DNA of 64,000 bases, from NCBI RefSeq assembly GCF_009363655.1, contig NZ_CP045393.1, positions 3,720,001 to 3,784,000 on the forward strand, given 5' to 3'. The stretch comes from Roseovarius sp. THAF27. Its GTDB lineage: Bacteria > Pseudomonadota > Alphaproteobacteria > Rhodobacterales > Rhodobacteraceae. This document shows, one piece after another, positions 8,405-19,448 of the stretch (its first letter is position 1; the number at the start of each line of letters is the position of its first letter). The translations under genes were made by a program, and so were the position numbers. Under the pieces are notes generated by a model. It searched no databases. It was not told the origin of the DNA and saw only the letters and a program-made list of their open reading frames with translations.

Positions 8405-10066
8405 ATGCCCGAACGGCGTATCCTTTCTGTCTGGTTTCCCCGGCTGGGGGCCGAACGGCTGCTGCGGCGGACCGGGCTGGATGCGGACGTGCCTTTTGCC
8501 GTGGTGCGCGACACCGGGCAAATGCAGGTGCTGTGCTCGCTGTCGGGCGCGGCCGAGGCGGCGGGGCTGAGGGTGGGTCAGCCCTTGCGCGATGCCCATG
8601 CGATGTGCGCCACGCTGGTCACGAAACTGCAAAACCCGCACCAGGAGGCGGCGTTTCTGGCCAGTCTCGAGCGGTGGGCCGAACGGCTGAGCCCGTGGGT
8701 GGCGACACAGCCGCCCGATGCGCTGTTGCTGGACATCACCGGCTGTGCGCATCTTTTCGGTGGGGAAGAGGCGATGGCCCGTCAAGTCATTGAAGATGCG
8801 TCACTTTCAGGCCTGACCACGCGGTGCGGCCTGGCCGGGTCCGTGGGCGCGGCCTGGGCTTTGGCGCGCTATGCCGGGGCCGTGCCGGGGGCGGATCGCA
8901 GCGGCGACGCTATCGACCAGGAGGCCCGTGCGACCCGCTCTCGTGCAGCCAAGCGGCGGCACTGGGAACGCGGCGGCGCGGCGCCGGTGGCGGGCGTAAG
9001 CCGTTCAAATTCAAGGCCGTTTTCCATCGCGCCGCCCGGGCAGGCGCGCACGTTTCTGTCCCCCTTGCCCATTGCCGCCCTGCGGCTGGAGGAAGATCAG
9101 GTCGCGGCCCTCAACCGGCTGGGCCTGCGCAAGGTGGGCGACCTCTTGAACCAGCCGCGCGGACCGCTGGCCCGGCGCTTTGGCAGGGGACTGCTCTTGC
9201 GGATGGATCAGGCGGTGGGAGCGGCGCCGGAACCCGTTTCCCCGGCGCGGGTGAAACCCCGGCTGGCGACACGGCTGACCCTGCCGGAACCCATTGGTTT
9301 GATTGACGATTTACAGGCCGGTCTGGACCGGCTGGTGCCGCGCCTGTGCCAGCTTCTGGCGGACCAGGGACAGGGCGTGCGCAAGGTCCGGCTGGAGGCG
9401 TGGCGCGCCGACAGCACCATGGGCTGGATCGAGGCGGGGTTGGCGCGGGCGACGGACGAGCCCGACCGCATCCGCCCCCTGCTGGCCATGCGGCTGGACG
9501 AGATCGACGCGGGCTTTGGCATCGACGCCTTGCGGCTGGTGGCTGCCGTGAGCGAGCCGGTTCAGCACCGCACCGCCGCCGGTCATCTGGACGCGACCCA
9601 GGCCGCGCGCGACCGGCTGGCGCGGGATACGGCCGCGGAGGATCTGATCGGTCGCATCGGCGGGCGCATCGGGCTGGAGGCGATCACGCGCCTGCACCCC
9701 GCCAGCAGCCACATCCCTGAAAAGACGTCACAAATCCTGGCCGCCGCATGGTCGGAGCCGGCAGCGGAGTGGCCCCGCCCGGCCACGCCGCGCCCCTTGC
9801 TGATCTGGGGCCCCGAGCCGGTCAATGCCCCGGACGTGCCGCACCTTTCGGGGACGTTCCGGTGGCGGGGGCGGGCACATGACTTGGCCGAGGCGAAGGG
9901 GCCGGAGCGGATCGCGCCGGAGTGGTGGCTGGACGATCCGAACTGGCGGTCGGGGGTCCGGGATTACTGGCAGGTGATCACCGGCCGGGGGGAGCGGTTG
10001 TGGCTCTTTTATGCGCATGGCGGCACGATGTCGTCGGGGTGGTTCTGTCAGGGGCGGTTTGCGTAG
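8405..10066 (+). CDS. imuB: ImuB, inactive Y-family polymerase of the SOS mutasome
   Basis: The 553-residue product begins MPERRILSVWFPRLGAERLL, the hallmark start of ImuB, with LLLDITGCAHLFGGEEAMAR in the palm region and LPIAALRLEEDQVAALNRLG (helix-hairpin-helix/thumb). ImuB is a catalytically dead DinB relative that bridges the beta clamp and DnaE2 during mutagenic translesion synthesis. The C-terminus (VRDYWQVITGRGERLWLFYA onward) is the conserved tail. A LexA box lies just upstream. ImuB normally sits in an imuA-imuB-dnaE2 cassette, but the upstream neighbour is a divergent ArsR gene and downstream lie repeats, so neither partner is adjacent. The stop codon is TAG at the entry of the repeat block. 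Confidence 0.93.
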   Translation: MPERRILSVWFPRLGAERLLRRTGLDADVPFAVVRDTGQMQVLCSLSGAAEAAGLRVGQPLRDAHAMCATLVTKLQNPHQEAAFLASLERWAERLSPWVATQPPDALLLDITGCAHLFGGEEAMARQVIEDASLSGLTTRCGLAGSVGAAWALARYAGAVPGADRSGDAIDQEARATRSRAAKRRHWERGGAAPVAGVSRSNSRPFSIAPPGQARTFLSPLPIAALRLEEDQVAALNRLGLRKVGDLLNQPRGPLARRFGRGLLLRMDQAVGAAPEPVSPARVKPRLATRLTLPEPIGLIDDLQAGLDRLVPRLCQLLADQGQGVRKVRLEAWRADSTMGWIEAGLARATDEPDRIRPLLAMRLDEIDAGFGIDALRLVAAVSEPVQHRTAAGHLDATQAARDRLARDTAAEDLIGRIGGRIGLEAITRLHPASSHIPEKTSQILAAAWSEPAAEWPRPATPRPLLIWGPEPVNAPDVPHLSGTFRWRGRAHDLAEAKGPERIAPEWWLDDPNWRSGVRDYWQVITGRGERLWLFYAHGGTMSSGWFCQGRFA

Positions 10067-10190
10067 GCGAATCAAAAGGTTAAGAGTGTCCGGCTTGCGA
10101 AAAGGACGTCGGTAACGCGTCGGTATTTGGGTGGTATGGCGACGGTGCGGTGTCCCGGGGGCCGGAATTAACAGGGCGTGCGGGGGGGCG

Positions 10191-10213
10191 CGTGGGTTTT
10201 CACCCACCCTACG
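10191..10213. repeat. Solo GTGGGT/ACCCAC hairpin repeat
   Basis: GTGGGT-TTTC-ACCCAC followed by CCTACG is one member of the GTAGGG-type hairpin family also seen at 44012, 51999 and 54434. It lies in the 663-bp non-coding region after imuB. The remainder of 10067-10265 holds no convincing gene. Confidence 0.6.
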
Positions 10214-10265
10214 AGGGATGCCGGACATGGAAGAGGTGCCTACACAGGCCCGGGACGGCGTAGAT

Positions 10266-10622
10266 GTAGGCCGGGATTTATCCCGACACCGAGGCGGGGT
10301 GAAACCCCGCCCTACGCGGGACGTGCGAAAGAAGAGGCCCCGGGTCAGGCTGGGACCGGCGTGGGTGTATGCCGGGATTTTCCCGACACCGAGGCGAGGT
10401 GAAACCCCGCCCTACGCGGGACGTGCGAAAGAAGAGGCCCCGGGTCAGGCTCGGACCGGCGTGGGTGTAGGCCGGGATTTATCCCGGCACCGAGGCGGGG
10501 TGAAACCCCGCCCTACGCGGGACGTGCGAAAGAAGAGGCCCCGGGTCAGGCTCGGACCGGCGTGGGTGTAGGCCGGGATTTATCCCGGCACCGAGGCGGG
10601 GTGGAACCCCGCCCTACGCGGC
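10266..10622. repeat. Tandem array of about 3.5 units of 101 bp, cloverleaf-like
   Basis: Unit starts are at 10266, 10367, 10467 and 10568, so the period is 100-101 bp, and units are nearly identical. Each unit opens with GTAGG, contains hairpin CCGGGAT-T-TATCCCGG and hairpin GGCGGGGT-GAAA-CCCCGCC, and closes with CTAC, which pairs with the opening GTAG. The rest of the unit (GCGGGACGTGCGAAAGAAGA and following) is a constant spacer, so this is a true tandem repeat, not a CRISPR array. Function is unknown. Confidence 0.88.
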
Positions 10623-10637
10623 GGGGAGAAGGTGTGA

Positions 10638-10704
10638 CCGTCATCCCGGACTTGATCCGGGATCTCCGGGGCGGAGAGATCCTCGGGTCAGGCCCGAGGA
10701 TGAC
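10638..10704. repeat. Pair of ATCCCGGA / ATCCTCGGG hairpin repeats
   Basis: Two hairpins: ATCCCGGA (10643-10650) with TCCGGGAT (10656-10663), and ATCCTCGGG (10679-10687) with CCCGAGGAT (10693-10701). The same pair occurs at 31357-31457 in reverse order, and single versions occur at 50542, 57469 and 63017. This is a repeat type common in alphaproteobacterial intergenic DNA. Confidence 0.75.
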
Positions 10705-10729
10705 CGCGGGCGAGACGGACGAGTAGGGC

Positions 10730-13102
10730 TCAGCCGTAGTTGCCCTTCACCCGTTCCTTGGTCGGGTCGAAATGCGGGTAGGGCACGACCCTGGCCTTGA
10801 GGCGTTTCTGCAGACCGTCCAATTGCCCCACCTCGATATCCGTCCCCGGCTCGGAGTGGGTCACGTCCACGCGGGCCAGCGCGATGTTCTTGCCGAGGAT
10901 GGGGGATTTCACGGCGGAGGTCACCTCGCCCACCTGCGCCTTGCCGATGCGGACGCAATCGCCGGGGCTGGCCACGCGGCCGCCTTCGAGTTCCAGCCCG
11001 ACCATCTTGCGCTGCGGATGCGCCTTGCGCTCTTCCAGCGCGGCGCGCCCGATGAAATCGTCGTTCTTGGATTTCAGCGGCACGGTGAAGCCGATGCCAG
11101 CCTCGAACGGGTCGGTCTGGTCGTCGAATTCGGAGCCGGCAAAGATCAGGCCGGCCTCGATGCGGATCATGTCGAGCGCCGCCAATCCAAGCGGCTTCAG
11201 CCCCATCGGCTCGCCCACTTTCCAGATCGTGTCGAAGACCTCCTCCGCGTCTTTCGGGTGGCAGAAGATCTCGTATCCCAGCTCGCCGGAATAGCCCGCG
11301 CGGCCCACGACAATCGCGGTGCCGTCGAAATCATTGAGGCGCGCGGGGGTGAAGCGGAACATGCCCAGCTCTTCCAGCGTGGGATTGGCCGGGGCGGTCC
11401 AGATGATCTGTTTCAGGATGTCCCGCGACAGAGGCCCCTGCACCGCCACGTTGTGCAACTGGTCGGTGGAGTTGCGCACCCAGGCGTTCAGACCCAGTTT
11501 TTCGGCCTGTTCACGAATCCACAGGCCCGAGGTGTCGTTGCCGCCGATCCAGCGGAAGGCGTTGTCGCCCATCCGGAACAGCGTGCCGTCGTCGATCATG
11601 CCGCCATGCTCATAGCAGATGGCGGTATAGACCAGCTGGCCCACGGCCAGTTTCTTGACGTTGCGGGTGACGCAATACTGCATTAGTTCTTCGGCGTCGG
11701 GGCCTGTGACCTCGTATTTGCGCAGGGGCGACAGGTCCATGATCGCCGCCTTTTCTCGGCAGGCCCAGTATTCGCCGATCGAGCCCACCGACGGGAAGCT
11801 GTTCGGCAACCAATACCCGTTATACTCGACAAAATCCCGGGTATGCCGTGAAAAACACTCGTGAAATCCGGTTTCCTTGGTGTGTTCCAAAGGGGCCTCC
11901 GCTGATTTTCTGTAGCCGACAGAGCGGCTGAAGCTGTTGGTCTCGCCATAGGTGCGGACCTGGATGTCGGTGGGGTTCCAGCCATTGGCCTCGTCCACGT
12001 CGCAGGGACAGGCGGTGGACACGCAGACCAGATCGGTGAGCGCGCGCAAGAGCACGTAATCGCCGGGGCGCGACCATGGATCGTCCATGCCGATGGCATT
12101 GGTCTCGTCCAGCATGGTGTTGAAGAAGAAGTTGATCGCGGGCCAGCCGGCGCGCGGGCGCACGCCGTATTGTTCGAGGTCGCGGTTCATGTTGTCGGAA
12201 CAGTTGACGTGGCCGGGATAGCCCAGCTCCTCGTAATAGCGCGCGGTGCAGGCCAGGCCGAACGTGTCATGCCGCCCGCAGGTGTCCTGCACGATCTCGA
12301 CCAGCGGTTCCTGATCGACGTTCCAGTACTTGGCGAAGATGCCCGGCAGGGGGTAGAGCGACCCCATCAGGGTGCGCGTCGTGGTCGGGTCGATCTCGCG
12401 GTCGAGGCCCTTGTCGAGCGAGCGCAGGGAGAACGCCTGAAAGTCCGAGCATTCGCGGCCCTGCACGTCCAGCACCTGGATGAACTGGCCTTTCTGGACG
12501 TGATAGGATTTCGCCTCGCCCGGCTGGATGTTGATATCGTGGATCGGGTCGGCCAGCGGATCGGGCGGCATGTGCCTGCCCTTGGCGACACCGGGGTCGG
12601 CGCGGCGGATATAGAGGATGAGGTCGGTGGGCGGCGCCTGCGTGCCCGGGTCCATCGGGCCGCCGGGGGCGGCGACGATAAGCAGGCCGTCGCTGTCAGC
12701 CTGAAAGGTCGCCATCTCACCGGCGCGGGAGCCTTGGGAGAACACCTTGATGCATTGCGCATCGCCCAGCTTGAAGCCCGCACGGTCGAGCGCCGAGGCG
12801 ACGCGGCGGCCCGAGACCGAGCCGTTGTCGAGCACCGACAGGACGCCATCCGGGCGGCCGTGGCTGGAGGCGCCGAGGCGGCCGGGGTCGGACTTGCCGT
12901 CAGGGGTGAAGAACACCATCTCGCCGGGTTGCAGCCCCTGGAAATCCAGCACCGAAATCTCGTCGCCGCGATAGATCGGGACGGCGCGGGAGCCGCCGCC
13001 GGGGATGGGGTGGCGTTCCGTCCCGTGGGGCAGGATCGGCAGGCCGGGCGTGATGACGCCGGCGCGTTCATACGGGGTCTCGAAGACAGGCTTAACGGTC
13101 AT
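10730..13102 (-). CDS. Tandem DUF1989 - GcvT-type aminomethyltransferase fusion
   Basis: A 790-residue three-part protein. Residues about 15-190 (ISVLDFQGLQPGEMVFF) resemble a degenerate copy of the next domain. Residues about 195-400 are a DUF1989 (urea-carboxylase-associated) domain with its conserved cysteines: VLDVQGRECSDFQAF, VQDTCGRHDTFG and STACPCDVDEANGWNPTDIQ. Residues about 410-790 are a GcvT/YgfZ fold with YEHGGMIDDGTLFRMGDNAF, NVAVQGPLSRDIL and VGRAGYSGELGYEIF, the tetrahydrofolate-binding aminomethyltransferase type. DUF1989 pairs are now known as carboxyguanidine deiminase subunits (CgdA/CgdB), and GcvT relatives demethylate glycine betaine derivatives and DMSP. The enzyme probably processes whatever the upstream ABC transporter imports. 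The ATG at 13102, after AAAGG, was chosen; an in-frame GTG lies at 13120. The substrate is unknown. Confidence 0.85.
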   Translation of the reverse strand: MTVKPVFETPYERAGVITPGLPILPHGTERHPIPGGGSRAVPIYRGDEISVLDFQGLQPGEMVFFTPDGKSDPGRLGASSHGRPDGVLSVLDNGSVSGRRVASALDRAGFKLGDAQCIKVFSQGSRAGEMATFQADSDGLLIVAAPGGPMDPGTQAPPTDLILYIRRADPGVAKGRHMPPDPLADPIHDINIQPGEAKSYHVQKGQFIQVLDVQGRECSDFQAFSLRSLDKGLDREIDPTTTRTLMGSLYPLPGIFAKYWNVDQEPLVEIVQDTCGRHDTFGLACTARYYEELGYPGHVNCSDNMNRDLEQYGVRPRAGWPAINFFFNTMLDETNAIGMDDPWSRPGDYVLLRALTDLVCVSTACPCDVDEANGWNPTDIQVRTYGETNSFSRSVGYRKSAEAPLEHTKETGFHECFSRHTRDFVEYNGYWLPNSFPSVGSIGEYWACREKAAIMDLSPLRKYEVTGPDAEELMQYCVTRNVKKLAVGQLVYTAICYEHGGMIDDGTLFRMGDNAFRWIGGNDTSGLWIREQAEKLGLNAWVRNSTDQLHNVAVQGPLSRDILKQIIWTAPANPTLEELGMFRFTPARLNDFDGTAIVVGRAGYSGELGYEIFCHPKDAEEVFDTIWKVGEPMGLKPLGLAALDMIRIEAGLIFAGSEFDDQTDPFEAGIGFTVPLKSKNDDFIGRAALEERKAHPQRKMVGLELEGGRVASPGDCVRIGKAQVGEVTSAVKSPILGKNIALARVDVTHSEPGTDIEVGQLDGLQKRLKARVVPYPHFDPTKERVKGNYG

Positions 13103-13135
13103 GAATGTGCCTTTTATCACTCGTGAATTGTGTCA

Positions 13136-15142
13136 TCAATCGAGGCCCAGCGCCCGTTTGCGGCGGTTGGCCCAGCTGAGGATCGCCATGTCGAAGGTCA
13201 ACGCCATGAGCGAGACATTGATCCCGAGGACGAAGTTTTTCCCCAGATCCGTGCCCGCCAGCGTGCGCTGAAGCTCTTGCCCAAGGTCCTGCGTGCCGAT
13301 GAAGGCCGCGATGATGACCATGAAGAAGGCGAACATGATGCCCTGGTTGAAGCCGACGGCCATGGTGGGCATCGCGAGGGGCAGTTGCACCGAGGTCAGT
13401 TTCTGCCAGCGCGAGCAGCCCGCCATGTCGGCGGCCTCGGTCATCTCGGCGGGCACGCTGCGCAGCCCTTCGATGGTGTAGCGGGTGAGCGGGACCATGG
13501 TGAAGATCACGATCGAGAGCACCACGGTGGTGTCGGTGATGCCGAAAAGCATGATCGCGGGCAGAAGGTAGATGAAGCTGGGGAAGGTCTGCGCGGTGTC
13601 GCAGGCCAGCAGCATTCGTTCGGACCATTTTTCCGACCGCGCGGCAAGGATGCCGATGGGAATGCCGATCATCATCGAGATCGCCATGGCCGACAGCACC
13701 GAGTAGAGCGTGATGACCGAGCGGTCCCACCAGCCCGAGAGGGCGACGATGGAGAAGAAGATCGCGGCATAGATCGCCGGTTTCTTGCCGCCCACGCCAT
13801 AGGCGAAGGCCACGACCAGCAGGATGAAGGCCGAGGTGGGGATCCACAAAAGCGCGTCGCGGAAAGGGATCAGGACCCAGACGTTCAGGACATAGCGGAT
13901 GGTTCCGGTGATCGCCTGAACCACGTCGAGGTTGAGGAACGCCTCGAACACGCCGTCGATCTCGCGCCCCATGGACAGCGACTGGCGGCGGCCGACCTCG
14001 TTCAGGATCTCGACGGGTTGCGCCAGAAGGTAGAGCCCGGCGAAGACCACGACCGACAGGACGGTGTACTTGTAGCGGATGTAGAAGGGCGTGTCCTTGG
14101 GGTGATGCTCGGGCAGCTTGCGCACCCAGGCCTTTGACAGGCGGTCGAGGGTGATGGCCACGAGGACGATGGTGATGCCGATCTCGAAGGAACGGCCCAG
14201 CTTGAGGGAGTTCATCATCGCCAAGAGCTTGCCGCCAAGGCCGGGCATGCCGATGAACGCGGTCAGAACCACCATCGCAAGGCAGAGCATGATGACCTGG
14301 TTCACGCCGACGAGGATCTCCGTGCGGGCCGAGGGGATGAACACCTTGGTCAACATCTGCCAGCGGGTGGCGCCCGACATCTTTCCGGCCTCGACGATCT
14401 CGGGCGAGACCTTTTTCAGGCCCACGGTCGTCATCAGGATCATCGGCGGGGTGGCATAGATCGTGGTGGCGATGGCTCCCGCGGTGGGGCCGACCTTGAA
14501 GAAGATCACCGCCGGAAGAAGGTAGGTGTAGAAAGGCAGCGTCTGCATGACGGCCAGCAGCGGCTTGATCGCGTTGTCGAACCACTTGTATTTCCACGCC
14601 GCGATGCCGATGACGAGGCCCACGAAAAAGCCCAGTGGGGCGGCCACCAGCAGCACCGAAAGGGTCTGCATCGTCAGCTCCCACTGGCCCATGAAGGCGG
14701 TCCAGACGAAGGTGCCGCCTGCCAGCAGCGACAGTTTCCAGCCGCCCAGGTAATAGCCGATCACGGCGGCGAGGCCCGCCACGGCGGCCCACGGGATGGG
14801 GTCGGCCATGTAGGGCCAGCGATACTTGCCTTCCAGCAGGTTGGCGGTGACGCCCAGCAGGAACTCCAGCGGGCCTTCGGCGAACCAGCGGGTGATGTAG
14901 ATGAGGCCAAAGCGCCCCTCCTGCATGTCGCCGGTGATGACGTCGAAGAACGCGTCGAGCCACTGGGCCAAGGGCGGAATCCAAGCCTCGGGCAGGCGGA
15001 CGAGGAAATCGGGCAGAACGGGCTTCGCCGCGCACAGCAGGATCGCGGCCACCAGAAGCGCCACCAAAACGGGGTCGCGGGTGGCGCCGGGCTGGCGCAT
15101 CGACAGGGAGGTGCGGGTGGCGTTGGTGGCGACATCAGCCAT
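13136..15142 (-). CDS. Betaine/proline-type ABC transporter permease, duplicated domain (ProW-like)
   Basis: The 668-residue inner-membrane protein carries two binding-protein-dependent permease domains. The first has VLLVAAPLGFFVGLVIGIAA and the coupling-loop region GATRWQMLTKVFIPSARTEI; the second has MAISMMIGIPIGILAARSEK and GCSRWQKLTSVQLPLAMPTM. Usual ProW/OpuAB proteins are about half this length and form homodimers, so this gene is a fused tandem duplication able to form the whole channel. It overlaps the proV-like gene by 8 bp (start 15142, upstream stop 15135) and is followed after 33 bp by the DUF1989-GcvT gene. It belongs to the proX-proV-proW-enzyme operon. Confidence 0.93.
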   Translation of the reverse strand: MADVATNATRTSLSMRQPGATRDPVLVALLVAAILLCAAKPVLPDFLVRLPEAWIPPLAQWLDAFFDVITGDMQEGRFGLIYITRWFAEGPLEFLLGVTANLLEGKYRWPYMADPIPWAAVAGLAAVIGYYLGGWKLSLLAGGTFVWTAFMGQWELTMQTLSVLLVAAPLGFFVGLVIGIAAWKYKWFDNAIKPLLAVMQTLPFYTYLLPAVIFFKVGPTAGAIATTIYATPPMILMTTVGLKKVSPEIVEAGKMSGATRWQMLTKVFIPSARTEILVGVNQVIMLCLAMVVLTAFIGMPGLGGKLLAMMNSLKLGRSFEIGITIVLVAITLDRLSKAWVRKLPEHHPKDTPFYIRYKYTVLSVVVFAGLYLLAQPVEILNEVGRRQSLSMGREIDGVFEAFLNLDVVQAITGTIRYVLNVWVLIPFRDALLWIPTSAFILLVVAFAYGVGGKKPAIYAAIFFSIVALSGWWDRSVITLYSVLSAMAISMMIGIPIGILAARSEKWSERMLLACDTAQTFPSFIYLLPAIMLFGITDTTVVLSIVIFTMVPLTRYTIEGLRSVPAEMTEAADMAGCSRWQKLTSVQLPLAMPTMAVGFNQGIMFAFFMVIIAAFIGTQDLGQELQRTLAGTDLGKNFVLGINVSLMALTFDMAILSWANRRKRALGLD

Positions 15143-16172
15143 TGGCGCTGTCCCCCAGAAGCACCTCCAGCGCCTCTTGCCGGGCCATGACGCCCATCAC
15201 CTTGCCGTCCTTGCCCGCCACGGGCAAATGCTCGCGCGGGTCGCTGACCAGCTGGCGCGCGATCTGGTGAATGGTCCGGTCGCCCGCGATGGCCTCGCCC
15301 TCGACGGCGTGGCCGTTGACGGGTTTTGCCAGAACACTGGCGTGGACCACATGCGCCTTGTCGATATCCTCGGTGAATTTGCGGACATATTCGGTCTGCG
15401 GGTCCATCACGATGCGGTCGGGCGTGTCGCATTGCTCGATCGCGCCGTCCTTCATGATGGCGATGCGGTCGGCAAGGCGCAGCGCCTCGTCGAAATCGTG
15501 GGTGATGAAAACGATGGTCTTGCCCAGCATCGCCTGAAGGCGCAGGAATTCGTCCTGCATTTCGCGCCGGATCAGCGGGTCGAGCGCCGAGAACGGCTCG
15601 TCCAGGAACCAGATGTCGGGCTCGATGGCAAGCGACCGCGCAATGCCGACGCGCTGTTGCTGGCCGCCGGAAAGCTCGCGCGGGAAATACTCCTCGCGGC
15701 CTTCCAGCCCCACCAGCTTGATCACTTCCAGCGCCCGGTCGCGCCGCGCGTGCCGGTCCTGCCCGCGCATTTCCAGCGGGAAGGCCACGTTTTCCAGAAC
15801 CGTCCGGTGCGGCAGCAGGCCGAAGGATTGAAACACCATGCCCATCTTGGAGCGGCGCAACTCGATCAGGTCCTTTTCCGGCAGGGCCATGATGTCCTGG
15901 CCCTCGACCTCGATCGTGCCGCCTGTGATGTCGTGAAGGCGCGAAAAACAGCGCACCAGCGTGGACTTGCCGGACCCGGAAAGCCCCATGATGACCAGCA
16001 TCTCGCCCTTGGAAACCTCGACCGAGACATCCTTGACCCCGGCAATATAACCGTCGGCGCGGATATCCTCGTAGCTGTGCCCGGCGGGCAGGGAGTTGAG
16101 GTATTGGCGCGGGTTGGGGCCAAAAAGCTTCCACGCGTTGCGGCAGGAGATGACGGGGCTGTCCGAGGTCAT
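15135..16172 (-). CDS. Betaine/proline-type ABC transporter ATP-binding protein (ProV-like)
   Basis: The 345-residue protein is a QAT-family ATPase: Walker [10 protein letters not shown] (63-71), Q-loop in [13 protein letters not shown], signature LSGGQQQRV (from 167), Walker B IWFLDEP (187-193), switch His in [15 protein letters not shown]. The early segment [20 protein letters not shown] is typical of glycine betaine/proline ATPases. The C-terminal 75 residues ([20 protein letters not shown] and [13 protein letters not shown]) resemble a CBS-type regulatory module, which in OpuA-like systems senses ionic strength. The ATG at 16172 ([17 protein letters not shown]) fits homolog length, though the ribosome-binding site is weak and an upstream start cannot be excluded. 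Two hairpins lie between this gene and proX. Confidence 0.93.
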   Translation of the reverse strand: MTSDSPVISCRNAWKLFGPNPRQYLNSLPAGHSYEDIRADGYIAGVKDVSVEVSKGEMLVIMGLSGSGKSTLVRCFSRLHDITGGTIEVEGQDIMALPEKDLIELRRSKMGMVFQSFGLLPHRTVLENVAFPLEMRGQDRHARRDRALEVIKLVGLEGREEYFPRELSGGQQQRVGIARSLAIEPDIWFLDEPFSALDPLIRREMQDEFLRLQAMLGKTIVFITHDFDEALRLADRIAIMKDGAIEQCDTPDRIVMDPQTEYVRKFTEDIDKAHVVHASVLAKPVNGHAVEGEAIAGDRTIHQIARQLVSDPREHLPVAGKDGKVMGVMARQEALEVLLGDSANG

Positions 16173-16196
16173 GAGGGGGCTGGTCCTTGGATTGGC

Positions 16197-16249
16197 GCCG
16201 GCGGTGCGGACCGCCGGCAAGGCCCTGCCCGGCGCGTCACCGGACAGGG
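16197..16249 (-). promoter_or_regulatory. Double hairpin between proX-like and proV-like genes
   Basis: Two stems in the gap between the genes: GCCGGCGGT-GCGG-ACCGCCGGC (16197-16218, perfect) and CCCTGCCCGG-CGCGTCA-CCGGACAGGG (16223-16249). No T-run follows on the coding strand, so an mRNA-stabilising or attenuating element that keeps binding protein in excess over the ATPase is more likely than a full terminator. Confidence 0.6.
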
Positions 16250-16262
16250 AAAGGCGAAGAGG

Positions 16263-18337
<2,075 letters not shown>

Positions 18338-18360
18338 GGGCGCGGGGAGTGGCGCATCCG

Positions 18361-18657
18361 CTAAAGCCCAAGCCACATAAGCCCGGCAAAGGCGAGCACC
18401 CCCGCGGCCATCGTTGCGATAACGTGGTTCGTCGCGACGGCGACGACAAGCGCCACACCGGCCGCGAGCCAGGTCGGAAGCGGCTGACCGATCAGCGAGG
18501 ACGCGACCAGACTGACCACGATCAGCCCCGGCAAATCTTCCAGCATCCAGGCATGACGCGAAGAGCGGATCCGCCCGCCTGCCACAAGCCCGGCGACACG
18601 GATTGCGGCAGCACCCAGGGCCAGCAGGCCGATCATCGCCCAATGCGCGCCGCTCAT
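18361..18657 (-). CDS. azlD: AzlD family branched-chain amino acid export subunit
   Basis: The 98-residue hydrophobic protein shows the AzlD pattern: MSGAHWAMIGLLALGAAAIR, then MLEDLPGLIVVSLVASSL and GVALVVAVATNHVIATMAAG, about four membrane segments. With AzlC it forms a two-subunit inner-membrane exporter for branched-chain amino acids or analogues. The start ATG (18657) overlaps the azlC stop by four bases (ATGA), indicating coupled translation. The gene ends 23 bp from the convergent LysR gene, with no clear terminator in the gap. Confidence 0.88.
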   Translation of the reverse strand: MSGAHWAMIGLLALGAAAIRVAGLVAGGRIRSSRHAWMLEDLPGLIVVSLVASSLIGQPLPTWLAAGVALVVAVATNHVIATMAAGVLAFAGLMWLGL

Positions 18658-19355
18658 GGGGCCGCGGCCCGTCTTCGGCGCATCAGCGAGATCGCAACCA
18701 ACCCGCAAAGCGCGCCCGCGACGATCCCGTAGGCCCGTGGCGCTCCGAGCGAGATGGCGGCGATCGTCGCCCCGGCCGCGACGGCCCAGGGCAAGGCGCG
18801 GGACCGTCCCCGCCAGAGGCCCCGCGCCATGGCGATGAAGGCGGCGGTGAAGGCGAACCCCAGGCCGAAGCGTTCGAGATCGGGCAGAACGGCACCGATC
18901 ACCGCCCCGAGGGCTGTCGATGCCGTCCAGACCGAGATCATCACCAGCCCCGACCCCATCAGGAACGCCGCGCCGACATCCGGCGACTTCGCGCGTTCGG
19001 CCATGGTCAGCGCCCAGTTTTCATCCCCCGTGATGTGAATGGCGATCAGTCTCAACCGCAGTGGCAACCCGTCCAGCACATCCGCGAGGGACGCCACAAT
19101 GCCCACGTAGCGCAGGTTCAACGCGACCCCCGCAAGGACGGCGCCGAGGACGGTGCCGGTCGCGGCAAGCTGTTCGACGGCGACGATCTGCGACGATCCG
19201 GCATGGACCGATGCGCTCATCAGTCCGACGCCCCACCACGGGAAGCCCACCTGCGCCGCAAGCAGGCCGAAGGCAAAGCCATACAAGGCGGCTCCGAAGG
19301 CCAGGGGCAGGATGGAGACGGCCCCTCGTATCATTCCATGTGTCATGCCGTGCAT
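18654..19355 (-). CDS. azlC: AzlC family branched-chain amino acid export subunit
   Basis: The 233-residue membrane protein has AzlC landmarks: ILPLAFGAALYGFAFGLLAA, FPWWGVGLMSASVHAGSSQI, LNLRYVGIVASLADVLDGLP and IHITGDENWALTMAERAKSP. AzlC is the large subunit of the AzlCD exporter. It is divergent from an Lrp/AsnC-type regulator across 93 bp, a standard arrangement in which the amino-acid-sensing regulator controls the exporter. A downstream ATG at 19346 is in frame as an alternative start. Confidence 0.9.
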   Translation of the reverse strand: MHGMTHGMIRGAVSILPLAFGAALYGFAFGLLAAQVGFPWWGVGLMSASVHAGSSQIVAVEQLAATGTVLGAVLAGVALNLRYVGIVASLADVLDGLPLRLRLIAIHITGDENWALTMAERAKSPDVGAAFLMGSGLVMISVWTASTALGAVIGAVLPDLERFGLGFAFTAAFIAMARGLWRGRSRALPWAVAAGATIAAISLGAPRAYGIVAGALCGLVAISLMRRRRAAAP

Positions 19356-19448
19356 CTTAAGCGGTGCGGATGATGCAGACGATACGGAATTGGGATAAAA
19401 GATGATCTTGCAGGATCAATATCCCCGCAATTTAGAGGAGTACGCATC

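Noticed and set aside
10266..10622. Possible CRISPR array
   Set aside because: The units are identical over their entire 101-bp length, with no variable spacers, and no cas genes are nearby.
10730..13102. Calling the gene dmdA (DMSP demethylase) or gcvT
   Set aside because: The GcvT-type part is fused to a tandem DUF1989 region and the protein is about twice as long as DmdA or GcvT. Substrate cannot be assigned.
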